NCBI RefSeq assembly: GCF_036588685.1
Contig: NC_086382.1
Location: 75,675,999-75,739,998, forward strand
Direction: 5' to 3'
DNA from: Mytilus trossulus
Taxonomy: Eukaryota > Mollusca > Bivalvia > Mytilida > Mytilidae
Length of the DNA: 64,000 bases
Both the position numbers and the translations under genes were made by a program. A model generated the notes under the pieces. It worked only from the letters and a program-made list of their open reading frames with translations, was not told the DNA's origin and made no database searches. Shown piece by piece: positions 9,543-21,200 of this stretch (positions within the stretch are counted from its first letter, which is position 1; each line of letters starts with the position of its first letter).

Positions 9543-12208
9543 CTCTTTCTTTTCAATGATCCATAATTTATCATAAAAGTACAATTATGTTAAATCTGTC
9601 ATAAATATATCAAATTAAATCGTATTTGATAGAACATTCAATAAAGTAAAGCAGCACGTGTCACCACAAATGATGAACGGTCATAAAATGTCCGTAAATC
9701 AGAGATTTTAGTTAATCTGCTAAACAAACCTACAACTGAACAAGTGTATAAAAAAAACTCATATTAGTAGGGATAGTACGAATATTGGAATTTTCACGTA
9801 CACATTTTATGTGAATGCAAACGAAAACATTTCGTATTGTAGCAATACGATAGAATCTGACTGGTCTGTTAGTAAACTGCACAACCAGTAAAAATATAAT
9901 ATTATCTCTGATTATTACATGGCATTTTTCATATCGCATGTATTATCTGCCCTATGTTTAGGCTGACATTGACAGTTATGATTTTTTTATAATATGCTTC
10001 AAAAATGGAGAAAAATAGCAGATTCATATATTTGTCATATAACGTGGTTCCTGAATAGAAGTTCAAAGAGTGTAAAGTTCATTCTGATACAGGATTGTGT
10101 AAATGTTCGCAAATGTCGCCAACGTCGCCAACATTTACAAACTCATTAATGTCCGCCAACGTCGCCAACATTTATAAAATCATTACTGTTCGCCAACGTC
10201 GCCAACTTTTACAAACTCATTACTGTTCGCCAACGTCGCCAACATTTACGAACTCATTACAGCCTGGAAGTTTACGGACGTAGGACCCCGAATTTAGTAC
10301 AATCGATATGATATCTTTCTACCATATGCCTCAACAGAGAAGAATGGACGAATCGACAAAAAAAATATATCAACAATATACATAACGCGGAACACTATTT
10401 GGAAAGTCCACTTTTTCAAAGAAACTTTCTAAATTACGTTTGAAACTATTGAAAAATGCATTTATTTTAAAAAAAAAAATATTTTTTTTTTAATTTTATT
10501 TTACACAATATACTTTTCAGTATCCAAGTAAATGTTTTGTACACTACTTTGTAATGTTTTTCACTGAAAACGTAGCATTGAGGTGTATTTTCCGGTATAT
10601 GTCGAGTATCACCGGTATATCAGGGGATAACGTTACGGAAAGGCATGTGATTACAATCGAAGCATGTGATAAACTTTTCATATCAGCCCGCTAAGCATCA
10701 ATTAAAAAAATATGGAATTTACGTCAATTTGATGCTTTTATCATACAGTAAAAGTCATATGTTATTTAGTCTAAGTATATAATAAATATTTTTTATACAT
10801 TTATATCATTTAATTCGCATTAGAATTATATAAATATTGGTGCTTTAATTTTACGACACATGTCATAGCAAATTAAAACGTTGGGTTTTTTGCGCACTGA
10901 AAACGTTTTTTTGGGCATTTGAACGGGTTGTTGCGCGTGTTCGAAGTCAGGCTATCTTTGATCTAGTGTTGTTTGTTGTTGTTTATTTTTATTTGTAGTC
11001 TGTTGTTTGTGTTGTTTGTTTGCTTATTTGTTAGGTTTTTTTTTCAGAGGAGGAGGGTGATAGTGGTAGGTGTTATTGGTTCGAGTAATGATATTAGTGA
11101 TTCATTGTTATAATAAATTAAATAAGAATGAATGTGCTTTTGAAGGTACACTTGCGTGAGGTCTAAAGCACTGGGGATAATTTATCACGATCATTGTCAT
11201 AATACCTGTCACACTGCTTTTTTTTGTTTTCATATAAAGTCTAACTACGTTAAAACTGCACGTTAGTCAATATTTATAACTTTGATTTTCTCACAATATG
11301 ATGCGGTCTTTGATATAATAAACGTATTTGTAACTTTGAGGTAAAATATATATAGTTTATATACTGCGAAGAAAACATAATACAATACAATTACGAGGGT
11401 TTTTATTCTTTAAATAACAAAACACACTTTTTTTTCTATTTCATATTAAAAAAGAGAGAAAAAATGCTATAAATGCCAGATTTGAATTATTTTAATGTCA
11501 AACATCAATTAAGTGTCTGTTTATAAACCGTAGTATAATAACAGTATAATTACACATCATTCTTTTTAACTGAATATTTTAGGGAAGAATACAAAAACAC
11601 ACAGGTGAGGCACTTTTACATTTTCTACCTTAATAAGCAGTTAACCTTGTAAAACCATTAATTTAATGTTCACATGCACTTGTCTCACGAGATAAAGAAA
11701 ATTGCTTTTACATGTATTTATGATAATTAAATTCGTTGGATAATGTGAACGGAAGTTTGGCTTTATCATAGTAAGAATTTTAACTCATATGTTTTATGAT
11801 ATTTATAATGAAAATATGTATCCATCTGTATACATAGTCAATTGTTTATGATAAATTTAAAAGAGGAATTATTTTTCAGAAAATGGAAATTTTCAAAGTT
11901 TCATTTTAAGCATAGTACACCAAACATATGGCATTCGAACTCAATTAGTTGATTCTCTGGGGTTTTTTTTCTCGATTGCCTAACGTAATAGTTTTTTTTT
12001 TTTTTTTTTTTGTATACCACTGATACCTTACTACTAAAAATCTATATGGTCTGATTTTTACAAGGTTACCGTAGTTGAACTATATGTTAATAAACCGAGT
12101 AACCTCTTTACCCTGTAGTATGCCCATTTTCATTTTGTTTGGTTATTGAATCAGTTCAACAGCTACATGTTTTAGAATTTTGAAATGAGAATTTAAAAAA
12201 AAACCACT
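9543..12208. other. Intergenic region between peptide gene and GMC oxidoreductase
   Basis: Mostly AT-rich and featureless apart from the 37-bp minisatellite at 10100-10262 and homopolymer T runs (e.g. 11991-12012). It presumably holds the promoters of both flanking genes, which are divergently transcribed, but I cannot place a TATA box or initiator with confidence. Confidence 0.4.
10100..10262. repeat. 37-bp minisatellite, ~4.3 units
   Basis: Units contain CGCCAACGTCGCCAAC followed by ATTTACAAACTCATTACTGTT. CGCC starts recur at about 10117, 10154, 10191 and 10228, a strict 37-bp period. The block is CpG-rich within very AT-rich DNA. Confidence 0.8.
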
Positions 12209-15200
12209 ATGCTTCACATTGTAGGTTCTCCATCAGCAGAGATGTGTATCATTTGGCTGTGGAGTTTATTACTGATAACCATATTGAATACAGTGGCACA
12301 AGACTGCCCAGAGTATATAAGAACCCAGTATGATTACATTATAGGCAAGTATAACATTGGCACAAGACTGCCCATAGTATATAAGAACCCAGTATGATTA
12401 CATTATTATGACAAGTATAACATTGGCACAAGACTGCCCATAGTATATAAGAACCCAGTATGATTACATTATTATGACAAGTATAACATTGGCACAAGAC
12501 TGCCCAGAGTATATACGGACCCAGTATGATTACATTATAGACAAGTATTACATTGGAACAAGACTGCCCATAGTATATACGGACCCAGTATGCATACATT
12601 ATAGGCAAGTATTACATTGGAACAAGACTGCCCAGAGTATATACGGACCCAGTATGCATACATTATAGGCAAGTATTACATTGGAACAAGACTGCCCATA
12701 GTATATACGGACCCAGTATGCATACATTATAGGCAAGTATTACATTGGAACAAGACTGCCCATAGTATATACGGACCCAGTATGCATACATTATAGGCAA
12801 GTATTACATTGGAACAAGACTGCCCAGAGTATATACGGACCCAGTATGCATACATTATAGGCAAGTATTACATTGGAACAAGACTGCCCAGAGTATATAC
12901 GGACCCAGTATGATTACATTATAGACAAGTATTACATTGGAACAAGACTGCCCAGAGTATATACGGACCCAGTATGATTACATTATAGGCAAGTATTACA
13001 TTGGAACAAGACTGCCCATAGTATATACGGACCCAGTATGCATACATTATAGGCAAGTATTACATTGGAACAAGACTGCCCAGAGTATATACGGACCCAG
13101 TATGATTACATTATAGACAAGTATTACATTGGAACAAGACTGCCCAGAGTATATACGGACCCAGTATGATTACATTATAGGCAAGTATAACATTGGCACA
13201 AGACTGCCCAGAGTATATACGGACCCAGTATGATTACATTATAGACAAGTATTACATTGGCACAAGACTGCCCAGAGTATATACGGACCCAGTATGATTA
13301 CATTATAGACAAGTATTACATTGGAACAAGACTGCCCATAGTATATACGGACCCAGTATGCATACATTATAGGCAAGTATTACATTGGAACAAGACTGCC
13401 CATAGTATATACGGACCCAGTATGCATACATTATAGACAAGTATTACATTGGCACAAGACTGCCCAGAGTATATACGGACCCAGTATGATTACATTATAG
13501 ACAAGTATTACATTGGAACAAGACTGCCCATAGTATATACGGACCCAGTATGATTACATTATAGACAAGTATTACATTGGCACAAGACTGCCCAGAGTAT
13601 ATACGGACCCAGTATGATTACATTATAGACAAGTATTACATTGGCACCAGACTGTCCAGAGTATATAAGGACCAATTATGATTACATTATAGGCAAGTAA
13701 ATACTGATTTTGTGTGAACCTATTGTAGTTCAAAATATGTAGGACACATGCCAATGAAACTGCAAACCACATGCACAAATATCTAAAAGTTATCTAAATG
13801 ACAAATACAGTCGTCTTCAAAAGTAGACAAAAGTCTAAGTAATATATGTCAACTAAATCGCAAAAAGTTGGATCATATGAGAATGTATAAAAGTTACAAA
13901 AAAACAACAACAATTAAATCTTCAATTTAACAACCTTTTTGACCCCAGTGATCAATCATTTGATATATTTCAATATAACATAACACATCATTATAATAGA
14001 AAGTAATGACTCAGATCGATCTAATTATGTATTAGTACATTTATCTTAAAAGTGTATAATTACGGTCACTTCCTGATGTTGAAATGTCATGTAGTTTTAG
14101 CTAATGTTTTTTCATACCTAAAATGTTTAACCACATTTCTCCTTAATATGACTACAGGGACCAAAGTAAAGTTGTATTTATATCATACATAATCCAATAT
14201 ATATACCAAAATTTTGCTAAGTTAAAAACGGTTACATCTCGGAATTCGTTATTTAGTGCAAAATACTTGAAAAACAAGAAACCAATATTTGACCCTATAA
14301 TATAAAACAGGAGATGCTGTTTGGCTGACAATGAGACAACTATTAACCAGATATAATGTTTTTTAAAGTCAACAGTAGTATACCGTTGTTAAAAGAAATA
14401 AATTGAATAAGCGAAAACAAATCCTGGTCACAAACCAAAATCGAAGGAACCACATTAACTGAAAGAGGGAAACAACTAAAAACACAAAACTACAAACAAA
14501 CAAAAAACCGCAAACATACATAGAAACAGATTAAGACTATTTGAAAACAACTGCCATATCCCTTACAAGGTACAGAATATTTTAAGATAATATGGTGCAT
14601 TGCACTTGGGTTTATGGATAGTCTAACCTCCCGCTTATATGGAAATGTTAAATGTTAAATATTAACATTAATGTATTGTTCTCATAAATTGTAGAAGAAT
14701 CCCGGTGATTTTTTCACGGAAATAAATATGTTATAGTTCTATCCCTAAAAGGATATCCACACTTGCTTTATACAAGCATGCATTTGACATTTTGTAATAA
14801 TTTATTTGAAATATTTTATAATTATTCATTTATTGATTAGTTGGTGCTGGTACCGCCGGTTCTGTATTAGCGGCCAGGTTATCAGAAGATCCAAGTGTTC
14901 AAGTGTTGTTGTTAGAAGCTGGTGACAAGGAAACAGACAGACCAGAAACACCATTCATTACAACACCAGGGCTGGCCAAACAACTCAGGAACAGTTCTGT
15001 AGACTGGAAATACTTTACACATCCACAAGAAAATGCATTGTTTGGGTATAGGAATAAGGTAATATTTCCTAGAAATTCAAGTACAAAACTACAATGGTAG
15101 TTCAGAAATTTAGAATTTACATATAGTACAAATAGAGACTGTTGATCGTCATTTTGTTATTATTAGTTTGACTATGTTAGTATATATGAAAATAAGAAGA

Positions 15201-18200
15201 TTGCCAATCGTACGACCTTCAACAATGAGCAAATCCCATACCACATAGTCCGCTATTTAAGGCTCCGAAATGACAAATGTAAAAAAAAAATCAAACCAGA
15301 AAGAACTGCCTAATTTATGTACAAATAATAAAAGAAAAACAAATGTGTTGCACTCCTGACTCGGGACAGGCACATACATAATTCGGTTGAGCTTTACTCT
15401 TTTGAAGGTACCAAGCTTTAACTTACCGGATACATTGATGTAACAGTACAATATAAGAACAACAAACTATAAAAATCAGTCAACAAGGACCAAACTCATC
15501 AGATGGATACAAATAGAAATACAACAAAATAGGTAATGGACGTGGAAGGGTACTTATACACAACAAAAAGATACCAAATACAGATCTGAGATTATACCCG
15601 AAGATACTGAAAACAAGTTCAAAGCCAATAAAAACACATCCAAAATTATGCATCTAAGTTTGGCTTATCGTGGCTGTTTGAAATTTATTTTTTAAGGGTC
15701 CTTTTAACTTTCCGACAAAAGAATCGTCTCAATAACTGTTATATGGACGCCATCGTGATTTGGTTAGTAAATATCAGTATAATTATTTTTGTGTAATATG
15801 TAATTGTCTAGATGTAATATATATTTTGAGAACTGTTTTCCAGCAAGCTGCCTTACCTAGAGGTAAGGTTATTGGAGGTACGTTTGCAATAAATGATATG
15901 ATTTATCAGAGAGGCAGTCCAGGAATCTTCGATGAATGGGACAAGAAAGGAGCTAGCGGATGGGGATTCAAGCATGTCGCTCCTTACTTCCGCAAATCTG
16001 TAGATACAAAAGTGATGGAGCTGTCTAAATCAGGTATGTTAACGACTAACACAATTCATATCGTAATATTTTAAAATTAATAGTTTTTACTACATGTGTT
16101 CTCCAAATAAACGTAAAACGTCTCTCACTAAAAAAAAATCAATACAATCCTATTGAAAATCTTACTCATAAAGGATAAAATATGTTAAAGACCCTTCTCT
16201 ACTGGTTTTTCTCCGACATTTGCAATTTAAATAAATAAGCTTTTAAAGGAAAGTTCTTTTGAAACATGCAAAAAGATCTTTACCACCTTAAATACTTATT
16301 TTGCAAAGGAATTACAATTTTGAATTAAATCAATAGTAGTATACCGCTGTTTGAAATTCATAAATCGATTGAGAAAAAAATCCGGGTTACAATCTAAAAC
16401 TGAGGGGAACACATCAAATATAAGAAAACAACGACACAACAGAAACACTTATAAATGCAACACACACAGAAACGAACTACAATATAATAATGGCCATTTC
16501 CCTGATGTGGTAAAGGACATTTTAAGAAAACATGGTGGGTTGAACTTGGTTTTGTGGCTTGCCAAACCTCCCGCTTTTAAGGCAATGATAAAATTTGCCC
16601 ACTGGAAAAGATTTACCAAAAACAGCCTTCAACATTATGCTACAAAGATTAATTCCAGATTCCAATGACTCTAGATAACAACACTAATTCTGTAGTTTAA
16701 AAACACTACAGTTACTACAAATCTAGTCAGTGGTCAATCGGGAGTATATATATATATATATATATGACCAAGATTTCACTTGTGTTAACAGACAACACAC
16801 GCAGCATCTATCTTTTGTGAATACTGATCTGCAAATATTAAAAACTGAACAGTTCCATAACTCATTATGGTTTTCCCCTTCATAACTTTAGTTTTTTGTC
16901 TTATTTTATAGATCTACACCGATCGTGTGGACCAATGACAGTGACCACGTTACAGCCTACGTCATTACTAAACGTGTATTTCAATGCAACACAAAGTCTA
17001 GGATATGATGCCATCAATTGTAACGAGAAGGAGGATCAAGGTAACATTATAAAATTGAGAATGGAAATGGGGAATGTGTCAAAGCGACAACAATCCAACC
17101 AAAGAACAGAAAACAGCTGAAGTCCACCAATGTAAAATCGAGAATGAAAATGGGGAATGTGTCAAAGAGACAACAATCCAACCAAAGAACAGAAAACAGC
17201 TGAAGTCCACCAATGTAAAATTGAGAATGGAAATGGGGAACGTGTCAAAGAGGCAATAATCCGACCAGCAAAAGGTCACCAACAGGTGTCGTCATACCTT
17301 TGTATAACTATCATTTAGTGTGCATATGAATTTACAAACACAAAACTGAAGCTTGGACGTTTAAAAAAGATAAATAGACATTCTGACTATTAGACCTACA
17401 TTAAAGAACAAGCATCAAAACGGAGTCATATGTTTTTTACGGAAATTAAATTGAAAAGTTGAATAAGGGTATGCAGATAGGCAAAAAAAACTTTTATTAT
17501 GGCCCATTGTTTCGACAGATAGATATAGGAAGATGTGGTGTGAGTGCCAATGAGACAACTCTGTTTTAAAGCTTTTGGATTGTTTAACTGAGAAACAGTC
17601 TGACTCAAAATGACAAAAGTATCTTGAGGTTAGGAACTAAATGTATGATATGTATGGTTAGCAGAAGCACATGCATTATTTGTCACGGGGTTTATTTGTC
17701 CGCGATTAAACAAACGGTGAATAGAAACAAACTGCATACAAGTATACGAAATAAACATCTTTTTTATTTTTGTTTTTGTTTTTTCTCTAGGTAAACACGT
17801 CTTCTGCAATAAACGTCATAAGGATTCATTCAAAATCAATATAAATATTATTATAATCTTCTAACTCGAAATGATTTTGACTTGATAGGTATATGTCGGA
17901 TACAAACGAACATACGAGGAGGAGAACGATTGACCACTGCTAAAGCTTATCTCAATGAAGCTCGAGGACGACAGAACTTAAACATTGTCACGAAGGCATT
18001 GGTTTCTAGGGTAAGTTAGTTAAAGAAATATTTTGGCGGGATTTTCTTTTGCATATTCTTTAAGAGAATTCGTGCGTAAAGTTAAAATTGTGTCATTATA
18101 ATTATATATATATAGTTGTCTCTGGTGAATCAGCTATAAATTAAAAGCAAAAGTGTCAGTGTAAATCTCATTTAGCCAACATACATAAATAATGTTCTCT

Positions 18201-21200
18201 CATTTTGTTTGTTTGTTTTACTGTTCTTGCAGACATTTGTATAGGCATTTGTATTATCTTGCTGGAAAGATGTTTATAAAAGACTATTGTAGAACAATTC
18301 AAAAGGCCTGAATGATGTACAAAACATAATAAAAAAAAAAATGGGATATACAGCAAAAGATAACCACAAATTGTTAGGCTCCTGACGTGGTACAGCCACA
18401 CACATAGTATACTTGTGTGCACCTAAGTTAACCTTCACCTTGACCTTGAACATGCGTGTAGTAGCACAACATTAAAGCAAACGTATACTATATGCATATT
18501 TAATAAAATGAATGTTTTTCTTTTGCAGGTTTTGATTGCGCGAAGAAAGGCAGTCGGCATAGAATTTATTTTTTCAAACGTTTCATTCCAAGTTCTAGCA
18601 TCAAACGAAGTTATTCTATCTGCTGGCTCATATGGTTCTCCTAAAATACTATTTTTGTCTGGAATTGGACCCAGAGAACATCTTTACAACTTGCAAGTAA
18701 CTAAATTTAAAATGCACTGCAGACGATAAATGAAGTTATATGTTCATATTTGTCTGTGAATGAAGACAAATTTAAAAGTCAAACAATGAAATTTACAAAA
18801 AACTTTTGAAAGCATATTAACCAAAAGATTTAAAAGACGCGTCTTAGTTCAAATTTGCCGTATAGCTTTTTTTTTTACAGGATACAATTTGGGACCAGAA
18901 TTATACAAAAGCAATGTATATATTATTATTAGTTTCTGGCACTCATACATGTTATACAAAGACGGATGATTAAGTGTATTTAATACTGGTACATACAAAC
19001 AGTTGCTAACTGAAACTACAATACTATTACAGCTCGTAAATTGCCTATAAGCCCTTTTTTGCACAATATTTTGGATTTTTTGCTTTTTTTAAAATGCATT
19101 TCAGCTTCAAATTTGATTTGCCATCAATTTGTTTGGATTCAAGCGCCATCAATGAGTCTAATGAAGACGACAAATTATAAGTTTGGTATCATTGAAGAGG
19201 TTTTTTTTTGTGCAAAAAGTGAATCTTAATAATACTGTACAGCGAGAACGTATCTTATATTCTTTATCTTATGTTCCTCAATGTGATTGTACAATGTGTA
19301 TACATGTATTGTAAAATTCACAATATAATATGTGCTTTTGAGGATAATACTATATTAATAGTGAATAAATATTCCACAGATTCCTGTGATTGCTGATTTA
19401 CCTGTTGGAGAAAATCTACAAGATCACATCTCTGTTGACATCCGGGTATTTGTTAATGTTTCTACAATGAAACCTAATTCGAATCTGGACAGACTAATGA
19501 TAGATCAGTATTTCTATCAGAGAAAAGGTAAAAAAATAAACGTGTTCGATATCTTGAATCTTCGTGTGGTTGGAAAAATACATCATATAAACAATTACTT
19601 TTAAAACGTACTAGGAAATGATAGAAAGCAAGGAACGATGGAACAACACAAACATATAAAACCACTTATTTATAGCCCCATTACTTTCTATGATAAATTC
19701 TGCTATTTCAAGCATTAACGTCTACTTTGTCTTAGACCCCAGTCACAGTGTTACGTTTCAAAGATTAGTTTTACTAGGTTTTGAAAGCGTAGCGAAACGG
19801 AAAAATACGTATCGAAGCGTAACGAAACGTAGTGATCCTTTGTTATAAACTCGACCTGCCCCGTATGTTTTGAAAATTCAACAACAAACGTAGCGAAATA
19901 TTGAAACAAGATAGAAACCTAGTAAATACGTATCAAAGCTTAGCGGAACGAAACAAAACGTGCTTACTACATATCGAAACGTATAAAGCGTGGTGAAAGC
20001 GTGGGTCTACACGTACTAATACGTAGTTGAAAACGTGGAAAGAACGTAACATAAACTTAGTAACACCTAGCTTTCAAAATAACGTGACATTTTTATTCAA
20101 AACGTAGTTTAAACATAGCATTTTAAACCGTAGTAAATAGTAACAGTGTGACTGGAGCTTGAAGTTCAAATAAAGCGGCAGTTATTTCATGTCTAAACAA
20201 CATTTGATTATGACCTGTACCGAAAAATTCAATATACCTTTTATTGCATATTAGAGCGTACTGGTTCCAGGATGTTTGAAAGTACAAACAAGGGTACTTC
20301 TGACCTGAATAATCAGGCAAATATGCCCTCCTATTTTAATATTAATATACTTTTTTTATTTCATATTGATTCAAAAGAAACTTTCAAGAAAAGTTTTCAG
20401 TAATTCCAAGTCACCAAGCTTTCATGTGATAACAAACCTTGTGTATCAGGAGACGCTTATCCTTTCGAAATCTGACCATCGGTAAACTTTTGCTCCCTCA
20501 TATTTTCAATCTTGCTAATTGATAATTTTTCAGGTCTAATGGCATCCATTGGTGGAAGCGAGGCATTTCTTTTCGCGAATACAAATAAAACAAGACCATC
20601 GCCATACCCAGACCTACAGTTAACGTTTAAATCTTCTATAGCTGACCATGACCACGAGTTACTACGAGTCATGAATAAAGATGAACAGGTATGTAGAATA
20701 AATGTCAATCTGATAAACCAGGTAAAAAAAGTTTAAAACCAGTAACTGTAAACTTTAGATTAGTTGATGTTTTGCTTTCTGTGTCATTTTTGACATGTTT
20801 ATTTTAAGGTACTAGTATATGAATATTGAACATGTTGACATCAACTCAGCTTTGTTTAAAATTGACAATTCAACAAATAATAACACTGAAGTCGTCTGGA
20901 CACATATTAAATCATTATCCTACCTTAATAGTTTTCTCCTACTCTTACAATTCTGCGTGCTAACGGCAAAATATTGAATAATTATTTAAAATAAAGCTTG
21001 ACTTTAGCGGGTATCAAACACACACCTGTCTTTAATTTAGGCAAAATTGTTACAATGAAATACAATTTAGGCAAAATTTTTACCATGAGATCAGCGATTT
21101 TGTTATGGGGAAATTTTAAGTACAACGTATTTTACGTACGTTTGATTATCCCTTGCATCCCTCTTTTATATCAGACATAAACTCTTAGTAATTTGTAAAT

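Noticed and set aside
12339-12668. Open frames of 60-90 codons on both strands in the minisatellite
   Set aside because: Periodic translation of the 64-66-bp repeat; only the exon 1 part (12209-12344) is supported as coding.
17074-17282. Overlapping open frames on both strands after GMC exon 4
   Set aside because: Read-through of an 83-bp tandem repeat derived from a retroelement 3' end.
19130-19195. Possible fourth hammerhead (CATCAATGAGTCTAATGAAGACGAC)
   Set aside because: Resembles the hammerhead repeat but lacks CTGATGA, GAAAC and a cleavage triplet in register; at most a very old fragment.
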